From: Enterobacteriaceae bacterium LSJC7
GTDB taxonomy: Bacteria; Pseudomonadota; Gammaproteobacteria; Enterobacterales; Enterobacteriaceae
Direction of reading: 5' to 3'
NCBI GenBank assembly: GCA_000302695.1
Contig: AMFN01000002.1
Span: forward strand, 993,948-1,057,947
Length of the DNA stretch: 64,000 nucleotides
Below the pieces are notes generated by a model that had not been told where the DNA came from, ran no database searches, and was given only the letters and a program-made list of their open reading frames with translations. Positions 1 through 8,804 of the stretch are shown here, in pieces. The translations under genes were made by a program, and so were the position numbers. Each line of letters begins with the position of its first letter. Position 1 is the stretch's first letter.

Positions 1-2
1 AT

Positions 3-239
3 GCCGGTGTCAGACTTAGTGAAGTAATTGAAAAAGATATGATTTCAATTCCGCTCGGCAATCCCGTTCGTTATGTGGTTGTCGCCAGCCCTGACTATCT
101 AAAAACGCATCCGAGACCCACTCGGCCGCAGGATCTTCTCGAACATGAATGCATCCAGTTCCGTTTTCCTGGTGGCCGCAGTTATCAGTGGCAATTTGGC
201 CGCGACCAGGAGCGCTCTGAAAGTAACCGTTTGGGCTAA
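3..239 (+). pseudogene. LysR-type regulator, 3' remnant
   Basis: The frame is open from the window edge and reads as the central effector-binding domain of a LysR regulator. It contains the typical stretch VRYVVVASPDYL followed by a P-DLL-H-CI-F-F pattern. A normal LysR protein continues for about 90 more residues after the WQF segment, but here the frame stops at 239. The next frame stays open for a further 20 or so codons with no clear homology. This looks like a frameshifted, 3'-truncated gene. Its start lies outside the window, so the full extent of the damage cannot be judged. Confidence 0.6.
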
Positions 240-423
240 CAAGGCTCAACCGCTGCACAGCGCGGAAGTGGCGCGGTGAGAGCGCAAAAAATGCGCGGTA
301 AGCGTTTTATAAGAATGAGGAATTTTGACTGGCGCGCGCGGGCGTACCTGGTGCATCATCTTGTTGCTGCTTCGCCTGTGCGGGAAGTGATATTCATCGA
401 CACAGAAGGATGATTTCTCAGGC

Positions 424-2079
424 ATGAACCGTAGACGTTTTATCAAAGCCTCGATGGCGCTTGCCGCAGCCTGCGGCACACCGGGCCTGGCTGGCCTGTT
501 CGCGCAAAACGCATGGGCGCAGGACGCCGCTATCGCCGATGGCAGTTCGCGTCCGTTTGATTTCGCGAGCCTCAAAGAGATGGCCGGTACGCTTGCGAAG
601 TCACCGTGGGGCGGTGCGCCCGGTCCGCTGCCGGACACGCTGGCAAAACTCACTCCGCAAGCTTACAACAGCATTCAGTACGACGCCGCGCACTCCCTGT
701 GGAACAACCTTAATGACCGTCAGCTTGACGTGCAATTTTTCCACGTCGGCATGGGCTTTCGCCGTCGCGTGCGCATGTATTCCGTTGATCCAGCGAGTCG
801 TGAAGCGCGTGAAATTCATTTTCGCCCGGAACTATTTCAGTATAACGATGCAGGCGTGGACACGCGCCAGCTGGAAGGGCAGTCGGATCTTGGTTTTGCC
901 GGGTTCCGTGCTTTTAAAGCGCCAGAGCTGGCCCGCCGTGATGTGGTTTCTTTCCTGGGCGCGAGCTACTTCCGCGCAGTGGATGATACCTTCCAGTACG
1001 GACTGTCGGCCCGTGGCCTGGCGGTAGACACCTATACCGACGGCATTGAAGAGTTCCCGGACTTCACCGCGTTCTGGTTTGAAACCCCCAAAGCCAGCGA
1101 CACCACCTTTGTGGTGTATGCGCTGCTCGACAGCCCCAGCGTGACCGGTGCCTACAAGTTCATCATTAGCTGCGAAACAAAGCAGGTGATGATGGAAGTG
1201 GAAAACCACCTGTTTGTCCGCAAGGCGGTAAAACAGCTTGGTATTGCGCCCATGACCAGCATGTTTAGCTGTGGCACTAACGAACGGCGCATGTGCGACA
1301 CCATTCATCCGCAAATTCACGACTCCGACCGGCTGGCAATGTGGCGCGGCAACGGCGAGTGGGTGTGCCGCCCGCTGAACAACCCGCAAAAATTGCAGTT
1401 CAACGCCTATATGGACGAAAGCCCGAAGGGTTTTGGTCTGTTGCAGATGGACCACAATTTTGCCAGCTACCAGGATGTAATGGGCTGGTACGACAAGCGC
1501 CCAAGTCTGTGGGTTGAGCCACGCAATGACTGGGGCAAAGGCTCGGTCAACCTGATGGAAATCCCGACTACGGGCGAGACGCTGGATAATATTGTCTGCT
1601 TCTGGCAGCCAGAAAAACCGGTGCAGGCGGGCGATGAACTGACCTTCCAGTACCGTCTTTACTGGAGCGCCGAACCGCCGGTGCGCACGCACCTGGCGCG
1701 TATTTACGCCACCCGCACCGGCATGGGCAGCTTCCCGGAAGGTTGGGCGCCGGGCGAGCATTTCCCGCAGCAATGGTCGCGCCGTTTTGCCATTGACTTC
1801 GTGGGCGGTGACCTGAAGGCGGCAGCGCCTAAGGGCATTGAACCGGTGATTACACTGTCAAGCGGTGTGGCAAAGCAGGTCGAAATCCTCTATGTCGCGC
1901 CGTTTGACGGCTACCGTATTCTGTTTGACTGGTATCCCACCTCAGACAGCATGGAGCCGGTAGATATGCGCCTGTTCCTGCGCACAAAGGACGATACGCT
2001 GAGCGAAACTTGGCTGTATCAGTACTTCCCGCCGCCGCCGGACAAGCGCAAGTATGTTGACGATCGCCAGATGCGATAA
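424..2079 (+). CDS. opgD: Periplasmic glucan biosynthesis protein OpgD (MdoD)
   Basis: 551 residues, collinear over the whole length with E. coli OpgD, which controls the backbone structure of osmoregulated periplasmic glucans. A twin-arginine signal (RRRFIK at residues 3-8, then a hydrophobic stretch ending near AWAQ) shows export by the Tat route. Family signatures such as [22 protein letters not shown] and [16 protein letters not shown] are intact. The gene stands alone and is closed by a strong terminator at 2083-2112. In E. coli it is followed by ydcH and rimL; here hpxO and a VOC gene sit in between on the other strand. Confidence 0.97.
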   Translation: MNRRRFIKASMALAAACGTPGLAGLFAQNAWAQDAAIADGSSRPFDFASLKEMAGTLAKSPWGGAPGPLPDTLAKLTPQAYNSIQYDAAHSLWNNLNDRQLDVQFFHVGMGFRRRVRMYSVDPASREAREIHFRPELFQYNDAGVDTRQLEGQSDLGFAGFRAFKAPELARRDVVSFLGASYFRAVDDTFQYGLSARGLAVDTYTDGIEEFPDFTAFWFETPKASDTTFVVYALLDSPSVTGAYKFIISCETKQVMMEVENHLFVRKAVKQLGIAPMTSMFSCGTNERRMCDTIHPQIHDSDRLAMWRGNGEWVCRPLNNPQKLQFNAYMDESPKGFGLLQMDHNFASYQDVMGWYDKRPSLWVEPRNDWGKGSVNLMEIPTTGETLDNIVCFWQPEKPVQAGDELTFQYRLYWSAEPPVRTHLARIYATRTGMGSFPEGWAPGEHFPQQWSRRFAIDFVGGDLKAAAPKGIEPVITLSSGVAKQVEILYVAPFDGYRILFDWYPTSDSMEPVDMRLFLRTKDDTLSETWLYQYFPPPPDKRKYVDDRQMR

Positions 2080-2082
2080 ACG

Positions 2083-2112
2083 AAAAGCGGAGCCTGAGGC
2101 TCCGCTTTTTTG
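2083..2112 (+). terminator. Rho-independent terminator after opgD
   Basis: AAAAGCGGAGCC and GGCTCCGCTTTTTT form a near-perfect stem around a short loop, followed by a T run, directly after the opgD stop codon. Confidence 0.9.
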
Positions 2113-2187
2113 TGTACTGCGCCAGTAGCGAGTATGTACGCTACCTCGGTCTGTAAGCCGCCTGTGCAGGTCATTTTTTCATTACAG

Positions 2188-3345
2188 CTAGGCCAGTGGG
2201 CCGCCGAGCACGGTTTCGCGGATCCCGGCCATGATCCTGTCACCGGTTTCGCTGCGTAGCTCGTTGTACCAGTTGTGCGTTACCGCCATCTCTTTGCCGT
2301 GTGTCACATCGCAGCGCCTGCGGGCTTTCAACACCAGGTCTTTCACCCGCCAGGCGCGTTTTTGCTGGTAGCGCAGCAGGGCATCTTCCACGCCCAGTGA
2401 ATTGGTTTGCAGTGCCATTGCCAGTACCACGGCGTCTTCCATTGCCGCACAGCCGCCCTGACCGATATCCGGCGTGGTGCTGTGTGCGGCATCGCCCAAA
2501 AGCGCCACACGCCCGCGCACCAGTTGCTCAAACGGATCGATATCATGAATTTCCACGCGGTTAATCGTTGTCGGGTCGAGTTGCCTGATAAGCGTCTGTA
2601 CCGGTGCTGCCCAGCCGCTGAAATAACGTTGTAAATCGGCGCGTGCGCTGGCCCGGTCCTGCGCCAACCCTTTAGGCAGCGGCACGTCAAAGAAAAAGTA
2701 AAAGCGATTTCCCGCAACCGGCATCAGCGACACGCGCTTGCCTTCGCCCACATACGTGGTCCACTGCCTGGCAGGGGCGATGGCTTCATCAATCTCCACC
2801 AGTCCATTCCAGTTAACGTAGCCTGCATAGCGGCGTTCGGTGGTAAAGCCCAGCACCTGCGGGCGCACCACAGAATGGGTGCCGTCGGCGGCAATCAGTA
2901 CATCGCCGCGGGCGACGTGCCCGCTGTCAAACCAGGCGGTGACGCCCTGTGCATCCTGCTCCACACGCACCACGCGCTGGCCAAAGTGTACCTGGCTTCG
3001 GCCATAGGTTTGCAGCAGCATATCCTGCAACGCCGCACGCGCAACCGGAAAAGGGCGCTCGCCTACGCTTTTAACCAGCGGCTCCAGGCTGAACTCGGTG
3101 AGCGTCTGCCCGCGCAGATGTTCGCGATAGGCCATGCTCTCCATGTGCCCGCCGAGGGCGTGAAGTTGTTCTTTCATGCCCAGCCAGTTCAGGCATTTCA
3201 CGCCGTTGGGCCAGATGGAAATCGCCGCGCCGACCGGTTTTATCTCTTTTACCGCCTCAAAGACCTCGGTTTCAATGCCGCAACGCTTAAGCGCAATAGC
3301 CGCACTCAGCCCGCCAATACCGCCGCCGGTAATAATCGCCTTCAT
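2188..3345 (-). CDS. hpxO: FAD-dependent urate hydroxylase HpxO
   Basis: 385 residues matching Klebsiella HpxO closely throughout. The family oxidises urate to 5-hydroxyisourate using FAD, NADH and oxygen. The FAD dinucleotide motif GGGIGG (residues 7-12) opens the protein, and LLGDAAHSTTPDIGQGG near residue 280 is the second FAD-binding motif. The conserved YAGYVNWNGLVEID and VSLMPV-RFYFFFD segments line the substrate side. The Shine-Dalgarno sequence AGAGGAG lies 6 bases before the ATG and sits inside an inverted repeat (3354-3371). The usual partners (hydroxyisourate hydrolase, OHCU decarboxylase, allantoinase) are absent here, so its product must be handled elsewhere or spontaneously. Confidence 0.93.
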   Translation of the reverse strand: MKAIITGGGIGGLSAAIALKRCGIETEVFEAVKEIKPVGAAISIWPNGVKCLNWLGMKEQLHALGGHMESMAYREHLRGQTLTEFSLEPLVKSVGERPFPVARAALQDMLLQTYGRSQVHFGQRVVRVEQDAQGVTAWFDSGHVARGDVLIAADGTHSVVRPQVLGFTTERRYAGYVNWNGLVEIDEAIAPARQWTTYVGEGKRVSLMPVAGNRFYFFFDVPLPKGLAQDRASARADLQRYFSGWAAPVQTLIRQLDPTTINRVEIHDIDPFEQLVRGRVALLGDAAHSTTPDIGQGGCAAMEDAVVLAMALQTNSLGVEDALLRYQQKRAWRVKDLVLKARRRCDVTHGKEMAVTHNWYNELRSETGDRIMAGIRETVLGGPLA

Positions 3346-3353
3346 CTTCGTCT

Positions 3354-3371
3354 CCTCTGGTTATACAGAGG
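3354..3371 (-). promoter_or_regulatory. Inverted repeat over the hpxO ribosome binding site
   Basis: CCTCTG and CAGAGG form a perfect 6-bp inverted repeat with a 6-base loop. In the mRNA the right arm overlaps the hpxO Shine-Dalgarno sequence. It could hide the ribosome binding site or serve as an operator half pair; this is inference. Confidence 0.4.
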
Positions 3372-3451
3372 TTAAGCAAGCGGCGTGCCAGCCCTGATAC
3401 GGCATTTCCGCACTGTTTTTCACCACAATGGGGAGCGGCGATGGTGCAAAA

Positions 3452-3853
3452 CTACGCTGGTGCACCGTAATACATCCCTTCAAGCTTCATGCCGTCCGGG
3501 TCAAGGAAGAACACGGCGTAATAGTCCTCATAATATTCGCCCGCCGGATCAACAATAGTGACGTTATGCTGCGTAAGCCACGCCTGTAACGCATCCACAT
3601 CAGCGCGGTTGCGCAGGCTCCAGGCATAGTGATGAAAGCCCGGATCGCCTTTGCGGTAAGGGTGTTCGTGTCCCTGCGCATCGGCAGCGGCAATCCACAG
3701 CCGGGTTTTGCCATTGGTCCAGCCCGTCATTTGCGGGTAGTCGCCCAGTACCTCAAACCCGAGAAATTCCAGCAACCGTGAGTAAAACTGCCGCGAGCGG
3801 GCAAAATCGCTCACCGACAGCACCAGATGATCAACACCAGTAACTTCAGGCAT
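3452..3853 (-). CDS. VOC-family (glyoxalase/bleomycin-resistance fold) protein
   Basis: 133 residues forming one vicinal-oxygen-chelate domain: GVDHLVLSVSDFARSRQFY at the start supplies the first metal histidine, HHYAW in the middle the second, and DPDGMKLE near the end the acidic ligand. An AGGAG ribosome site lies 6 bases before the ATG. It follows hpxO in the opposite order on the same strand (VOC upstream, hpxO downstream, about 100 bp apart), so the two may be co-transcribed. The fold serves lyases, dioxygenases and resistance proteins; the substrate cannot be read from the sequence. Confidence 0.85.
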   Translation of the reverse strand: MPEVTGVDHLVLSVSDFARSRQFYSRLLEFLGFEVLGDYPQMTGWTNGKTRLWIAAADAQGHEHPYRKGDPGFHHYAWSLRNRADVDALQAWLTQHNVTIVDPAGEYYEDYYAVFFLDPDGMKLEGMYYGAPA

Positions 3854-3966
3854 ACGCGTCTCCTGTTGTGGGGGATAGCATTAAGTATGGACCCGCACGC
3901 CGCTGGCAACAGGCGCAGCGGAGCGTTACCCTTAAGGCAATAGCACATGGTTATGCGGAGAAGACG

Positions 3967-4539
3967 TTGCAACCCAAACATAGCTGGCAGGATGAAACGA
4001 TAGAAGCAGACGCCCACCTGAGTCTGCATTCCGTTAACGAGCGTTTTCTGCAACCGCTGTTTGCGCTTATCCAGCGCAACAAAGTCTGGCTTCAACAGGC
4101 AATGGACTGGCCGCAATACGTCAATAAACCTGAGGACACACTTAAAACGCTGCGCGCCAACTACCTGCTGCACCACCGCGGGTTCAGCAAAATGTTTATG
4201 CTTGTGCTCGATGGCGAACTGGTAGGCGTGTTTTCATTTAACCAGATGGAGGCAGCCAACCGCGCCGCGTATATCGGCTACTGGATTGACGAAGGCGCAC
4301 AGGGGCAGGGCGTTATTGCGCGGGCGCTGGAGGCGGTCATCGCAAAGTACTCGCGCGAAGGCAGCGTGCGGCGCTTTGTGATTCGCTGCATTGTCACCAA
4401 CGAGGCCAGCAATCGCGTGGCGCTACGTAACGGCTTTACGCGCGAAGGTTGCCTGCGCCAGGCAGAGTACCTCAACGGCGCGTTTCACGATCAGAACATC
4501 TATGCGCGCATTGTCGGGAGTGCTCAGACAATGCCGTAA
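3967..4539 (+). CDS. rimL: Ribosomal-protein-serine acetyltransferase RimL
   Basis: GNAT acetyltransferase collinear with E. coli RimL, which acetylates the N-terminal serine of ribosomal protein L12 to give L7. Family segments KMFML, IGYWIDEGAQGQG (acetyl-CoA loop), RRFVIRC and NRVALRNGF-EGCL are present. No ATG fits the family's N-terminus. A TTG at 3967 preceded by GGAG with 6 bases spacing gives a 190-residue protein that starts about where E. coli RimL does. An upstream ATG at 3868 would add 33 residues with no counterpart. The 3' end overlaps that of ydcK by 16 bases, tail to tail, and the order rimL-ydcK-tehA-tehB is as in E. coli. Confidence 0.9.
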   Translation: MQPKHSWQDETIEADAHLSLHSVNERFLQPLFALIQRNKVWLQQAMDWPQYVNKPEDTLKTLRANYLLHHRGFSKMFMLVLDGELVGVFSFNQMEAANRAAYIGYWIDEGAQGQGVIARALEAVIAKYSREGSVRRFVIRCIVTNEASNRVALRNGFTREGCLRQAEYLNGAFHDQNIYARIVGSAQTMP

Positions 4540-5501
4540 AACGGCATGCGCGTGATGTGCTGCTCGCCGTTGAGCACCTTGTCGCCCTGAATCTGAATCG
4601 CCTCACCAGCGCTGGCTTCAATGCAGGCGCGCTCGTTGACGCTAACGTGGTCCTGCAACAGCACGTTCCCGCAGATGCGCGCCTGACCGCCGATATCAAC
4701 GTGATTATCCAGTTGTAATGGTCCACCAATCAGCACCGCGTCGTCACAGACGGTGACGTGATGTTTGAACAGGCAGTTACCCTCAACGCGGGCATTGCCC
4801 GAAATGCGGGTGCTGTAGCGCAGTGTAGGCGTTTCATCCAGCCCGCGACCGGCGATGACGCGAGCGTGACCGTAAACCTGCGCACAGTCGCAAAGCCAGA
4901 CATCGTTTTCTTCATTGCCTTCAATAATGGCGTGGCCGTGAACTTCGGCGCGGTGCTCAATAAAGGCGTAGCTCACCAGCGCGCTACCGTAAATCTGCGA
5001 CTGGTGCACTACCCGTGAGGCATGCACGCTGGCGCGGTCGGCAATGCGCAGGCGTTGTTCGCTGTCGGCCGTCAGACCCTGTAGAGCAAGAATGTCACAA
5101 TCGCTGACGTGAGCTACATCGCCAATAAAGCAGCGCCCGCTGATGCGGCTGGCGCGCACGGTGGCGTGGCCGGTGATATGGGCGCGGTGGCTAATGCGCG
5201 AGGCATCCACAGTCGCGTTGCCGTCCACCCGTGCGCCGTGATTGAGAACGCACTCGCCGGTGAGGATGGCGTCTTCGGCAACGCTTGCTTCGTCGTAAAG
5301 CAGGCTATTGTCATCATAAATCCAGCAGCGTCCATGCTGGCTTAGCTGTGACTCATCTTCCAGCCAGCCACCGGTCGCACCGGCCTTAACATCGGCAAAA
5401 TCGTGCAGTGCCTCAATCTGGCGCAGCCATAGCGTGCGCCGGGTGTCGCCATCTTCAATCTGGAACGGGCGCGGCTCGGGCCGTAGCCGGAATTTGTGCA
5501 T
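4524..5501 (-). CDS. ydcK: YdcK, left-handed beta-helix protein
   Basis: 325 residues, homologous along its length to E. coli YdcK. After a short N-terminal part with the conserved DVKAG--GGW-D segment, it is built of hexapeptide-type repeats (imperfect G-A-V/I steps from about residue 50 to 310), which fold as a left-handed beta helix as in acyltransferases and carbonic anhydrase-like proteins. The segment AFIEHRAEVHGHAIIEG--ENDVW is highly conserved. The ATG at 5501 is chosen over one 13 codons upstream because GAGAGAG precedes it and it matches the family start. The function of YdcK is not established. Confidence 0.92.
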   Translation of the reverse strand: MHKFRLRPEPRPFQIEDGDTRRTLWLRQIEALHDFADVKAGATGGWLEDESQLSQHGRCWIYDDNSLLYDEASVAEDAILTGECVLNHGARVDGNATVDASRISHRAHITGHATVRASRISGRCFIGDVAHVSDCDILALQGLTADSEQRLRIADRASVHASRVVHQSQIYGSALVSYAFIEHRAEVHGHAIIEGNEENDVWLCDCAQVYGHARVIAGRGLDETPTLRYSTRISGNARVEGNCLFKHHVTVCDDAVLIGGPLQLDNHVDIGGQARICGNVLLQDHVSVNERACIEASAGEAIQIQGDKVLNGEQHITRMPFYGIV

Positions 5502-5622
5502 GGTTGCTCTCTCATTATCTGCTCCTGTTAACAGTAGCAAATTTTACGACTGGCCCGATGCTGGCAATCATCCTGGAAATTCCATAAAATGCATCTTAAA
5601 TATTATTTAAAAGTTAAACAAA

Positions 5623-5844
5623 ATGCATAATACGGCCCCGGTGCGTGTACGGGGGACGCTGAGTCTACCGGCCGAATATTTCGATATGGTCCTCGGCATT
5701 ACTGGACCTGCGCTGCCCTTGTTCGCTTTCTCAAATCTGATGATTGGGCTACTTATCGTGCGCACGATTATTCTGCTGGGGCAGGGTAAACTGTTGAGTT
5801 ACGCACCGTATCCCGCGAATGCACCACAAAAGGAAACCCTATGA
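5623..5844 (+). pseudogene. tehA: tehA internal-deletion remnant
   Basis: A 73-codon frame whose residues 15-27 (LPAEYFDMVLGIT) match the start of TehA and whose residues 30-55 (LPLFAFSNLMIGLLIVRTII, then LGQGKLL) match its last membrane helix. About 270 residues between them are missing without loss of frame. TehA is normally a ten-helix tellurite-resistance/anion-channel protein of about 330 residues, so this product cannot form a channel. The stop still overlaps the tehB start (ATGA), so the frame may now act as a leader for tehB translation. Confidence 0.8.
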
Positions 5845-6437
5845 CCGTGCGCGATGAAAACTACTTTACTGATAAATATGGCCTGACCCGCACGCACTCT
5901 GAAGTGCTGAACGCCGCCGGGATTGTGGCCCCAGGTCGCGCGCTGGATTTAGGCTGTGGTAATGGCCGCAACAGCCTGTATCTGGCGGCCAACGGCTTTG
6001 ACGTTACCGCCTGGGACCGAAACAGCATGAGCATCGACAACCTGCGCCGCATTGTTGCCGCCGAGGGGCTGGAGAGCGTGCTGCACAGCGAGATTGTCGA
6101 TCTGGATACGGTGAAGTTTGACGGCGAGTACGACTTGATACTTTCCACCGTGGTGATGATGTTTTTACAACCGCAAACCATTGCCGGGCTGATTGCCAAC
6201 ATGCAGCGCACGACCCGCAGCGGCGGCTATAACCTGATTGTTGCGGCGATGGACACCGAGGATTTCCCGTGTACGGTGGGTTTCCCGTTTGCCTTTCGCA
6301 GCGGTGAACTCAGGCACTACTATGAAGGCTGGGAGCTTATAAAATACAACGAAGAGGTGGGTGAGCTGCACCGTACCGACGCCGACGGTAACCGTATCAA
6401 GCTGCGCTTTGCGACTATGCTTGCGCGCAAGGGGTAA
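5841..6437 (+). CDS. tehB: Tellurite methyltransferase TehB
   Basis: 198 residues, the family's usual length. SAM-dependent methyltransferase that detoxifies tellurite. Motif [12 protein letters not shown] lies at residues 35-45, and the N-terminus [19 protein letters not shown] is diagnostic for TehB. The C-terminal half ([17 protein letters not shown]) is also conserved. The gene overlaps the tehA remnant by 4 bases, so it should be translated by coupling from that short frame. All catalytic parts look intact although its partner is destroyed. Confidence 0.95.
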   Translation: MTVRDENYFTDKYGLTRTHSEVLNAAGIVAPGRALDLGCGNGRNSLYLAANGFDVTAWDRNSMSIDNLRRIVAAEGLESVLHSEIVDLDTVKFDGEYDLILSTVVMMFLQPQTIAGLIANMQRTTRSGGYNLIVAAMDTEDFPCTVGFPFAFRSGELRHYYEGWELIKYNEEVGELHRTDADGNRIKLRFATMLARKG

Positions 6438-6615
6438 AACAGGCGGGCCCGCAGGCCGTGCGGGTCCACTATGCCACCTGGTGCAGTCAACCTCTCAGAA
6501 CCCCCAAAAAATTCCTGTCATATCCAGGCATTTGCTTCTCAAGCGCGCCCTCACCAAAACCTGCACGCGATCCCATCTGTGCTGAAACGTTTTGCGCCAG
6601 TGTGGAGGAAGCCCG

Positions 6616-6780
6616 ATGGAGTACTTTGAGAAAATCAACGTCCTGTCGCTTGTGATGTCGGCCCCGTTCTGGACCCGCATGGTCACCGTTATCATCGTCA
6701 CGCAGGCGGTGTACAGGCTTATCAATAAACTTCTTACGCTGGTCGCGCGCATTTCATGGCCGTCGACCAGGACCAGTTGA
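6616..6780 (+). CDS. Short membrane-type frame, probably a remnant
   Basis: 54 codons starting at an ATG with a well-placed GGAGG 7 bases upstream. The product has a hydrophobic stretch (about residues 13-34) and little else. I do not recognise it. It lies in a stretch where several frames break off. A second frame starting at 6756 (MAVDQDQLTFAVVHIVN) runs into the next fragment, so this is more likely a piece of a decayed gene than a working small protein. Confidence 0.3.
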   Translation: MEYFEKINVLSLVMSAPFWTRMVTVIIVTQAVYRLINKLLTLVARISWPSTRTS

Positions 6781-6834
6781 CGTTTGCAGTGGTGCACATC
6801 GTCAACACCGCTGATTACAACAAGTACAAGGCGC

Positions 6835-7514
6835 AAAAGCGGTGTACCCGGTGTGCACGAAAACGCACTGCCGCTGCTACGCCAGCTGCCGGGAGTAGAT
6901 GCGGTGATTGCGCAGGAAGCCGGTAACGACATTCCGCATGTTGATTACTGGGCCATGCTGTTGGATTTGCCACTGCACTTCTGCGAAACACCTGCGCCGT
7001 ATTTCCATGCCAGCGAAGATGCAATTCAACGCTGGCCGCTGCCTGCGGGCCAACTGCACGTGGATGTGGTGTGGAAAGGCTCAACTGCACATGACAAAGA
7101 CCGCTTTCACTCTTTGCCGGGGCTTGAGACGCTGCGCACGCTGTTCAGCGTACCAGGGATTGCGTGGCGAAGCCTGCAAAAAAGCGCGGGTGAAGAAGAG
7201 GCGCTGAACTCGCCGCCGGGAATATCGCTGCTGGCGCTGGGGCATCAGGTGCAGGATTACGCCGACACGGCGGCCATCGTCGCCCAGCTGGATCTGCTCA
7301 TTAGCGTAGACACGTCGGTAGCCCCTCTCACGGGGCGATGGGTAAGCCCTGTTGGACGCTGATTTTTGCGTTTTGTACTGACTGGCGCTGGCGCGAAGGG
7401 CAGGACACCACGCACTGTTATCCGACCATGCACTTGCAGCGCGGCGATGCTCAGGGGCGTTGGGAGCCTGCCATTGCGGGAATGCGTAACGCCTTGCTGA
7501 CGATGGTGAAATAG
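6835..7514 (+). pseudogene. Glycosyltransferase family 9-like gene, frameshifted
   Basis: One frame carries LRQLPGVDAVIAQ, VDVVWKGS--HDKDR--LPGLETL, SLQKSAGEE and YADTAAIVAQLDLLISVDTSVA, in the order seen in ADP-heptose/LPS heptosyltransferase-like (GT9) C-terminal domains. Near 7325-7340 the frame is lost. The following frame continues the fold with GAMGKPCWTLIFAF, WRWREGQDTTHCYPTM and a normal C-terminal helix ending at 7514. The N-terminal half of the protein is missing or scrambled upstream. It fills the place where ydcL stands in E. coli. Confidence 0.7.
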
Positions 7515-7546
7515 ACGCGACTGGCCGGGGGTGCCGCCATACTCAC

Positions 7547-8713
7547 TTAGCGGCGCCGCACGCGCGTAAGCAGCGCGTAGCATACCCCGCCACCCACCAG
7601 CCCCCAGAATGCGGAACTCACGCCCAACAGCGTCAACCCGGATGCGGTTATCAAAAAGGTGATAACCGCGGCGTCAAGCTCGGCGTCGTGAGCCAGTGCC
7701 TGGTACAGGCTGCCACTGAGTGTGCCAAGCAGCGCCAGACCGGCCAGGGTGTGAATAAACGCAACGGGTAGCGCCGCCAGCAAAATAGCGATGCCGCCGC
7801 CGAATACCCCCGCCAGCAGATAAAACACGCCTGCGGCAGCGGCAGCCTGCCAGCGGCGCGCCGGGTCCGGGTGCGCCTCTTCGCTCTGACAGATGGCAGC
7901 GGTGATGGCAGCTATCCCCACCGAGTACACGCCAAACGGTGCCAGTACCAGCGTGGCCAGGCCGGTTGTGGTCATTAAAGGCGAAACCGGGACGTTATAG
8001 CCCGCGGCCTTCAGGGCCGCCACGCCAGGGGCGTTTTGCGAGGCCATCGTTACCAGGAAAAAGGGCAGTCCAGTGCCAATCAGTGTGGCGAGGCTGAAGG
8101 TTGGCGTGGTCCATACCGGCGCGGCAAACAGGCTAATGCCGGGTTGTGTACTGACGTTACCACTCACAAAGGCCACTGCCAGTCCAACGAGTAACGCGAG
8201 TGCCACCGCGTAGCGCGGTGCGAACACTTTGGCGATAAGCCAGCTGACCAGCATTGCGGCACACATCAGCGTCTGGTCGCGCAGGCCGCTGAAGGTATCA
8301 AGCCCAAAGCGCAGCAAAATCCCCGCCAGCATGGCAGCCGCGAGGGTGTGAGGAATAATGCGCATCAGCCGGGCAAACAGGCCGGTCACGCCACACAGCA
8401 CAATCAGCGCAGCGGAAAAAATAAACACACCGACTGCCTCACCCAGCGTCACACCGTGCAGGCTGGTGGCGAGCAACGCGGCACCTGGCGTGGACCATGC
8501 TGTTAACACCGGTGCATGCGAGCGTAGCGTCAGAAAAAGTGTACTGGCACCCATCGCCAGGCCAAGCATGGTCATCCAGCCCGCAATTTGTGTGGGCGTG
8601 GCACCCGCTGCGGCCGCGGCTTGCCAGATAATGGCCGCTGAACTGGCGTAGCCAACCAGCACGGCAATAAAGCCGGAAAACAGCGTGGGCAGAGGAACGG
8701 CAGATAAACGCAT
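7547..8713 (-). CDS. ydcO: Benzoate/H+ symporter family protein YdcO
   Basis: 388 residues, almost all hydrophobic, with about 11-12 membrane helices. Near-identical blocks to E. coli YdcO (AGWMTMLGLAMG, LTAWSTPGAALL, GVYSVGIAAITAAICQSEEAHPD) place it in the BenE family of inner-membrane benzoate transporters. The ATG at 8713 matches the family start; upstream codons belong to the promoter region. It is divergent from sutR, with a perfect palindrome between them. In this genome a benzoate pathway lies 16-22 kb away without its own transporter, so YdcO is a candidate importer; that link is inference. Confidence 0.9.
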   Translation of the reverse strand: MRLSAVPLPTLFSGFIAVLVGYASSAAIIWQAAAAAGATPTQIAGWMTMLGLAMGASTLFLTLRSHAPVLTAWSTPGAALLATSLHGVTLGEAVGVFIFSAALIVLCGVTGLFARLMRIIPHTLAAAMLAGILLRFGLDTFSGLRDQTLMCAAMLVSWLIAKVFAPRYAVALALLVGLAVAFVSGNVSTQPGISLFAAPVWTTPTFSLATLIGTGLPFFLVTMASQNAPGVAALKAAGYNVPVSPLMTTTGLATLVLAPFGVYSVGIAAITAAICQSEEAHPDPARRWQAAAAAGVFYLLAGVFGGGIAILLAALPVAFIHTLAGLALLGTLSGSLYQALAHDAELDAAVITFLITASGLTLLGVSSAFWGLVGGGVCYALLTRVRRR

Positions 8714-8752
8714 GGCAGGCTCCAGACGGGATCGTCCGGCGACTATAGCACC

Positions 8753-8768
8753 GTGCGTTATAACGCAC
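8753..8768. promoter_or_regulatory. Perfect 16-bp palindrome between ydcO and sutR
   Basis: GTGCGTTATAACGCAC is a perfect palindrome in the 91-bp divergent region. It ends 7 bases before the sutR -10 box TATAAT (8776-8781) and covers the place of its -35 box. On the other strand a TATAGT lies just beyond it towards ydcO. This is the position expected of an autoregulatory operator bound by the neighbouring XRE protein SutR. Confidence 0.65.
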
Positions 8769-8804
8769 AAGGCGCTATAATAGGCCAAAAACAGGAGTAT
8801 TATT

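Noticed and set aside
832-1773. Long minus-strand open frame opposite opgD
   Set aside because: It is the antisense shadow of a conserved gene in GC-rich DNA, without a ribosome site or recognisable product.
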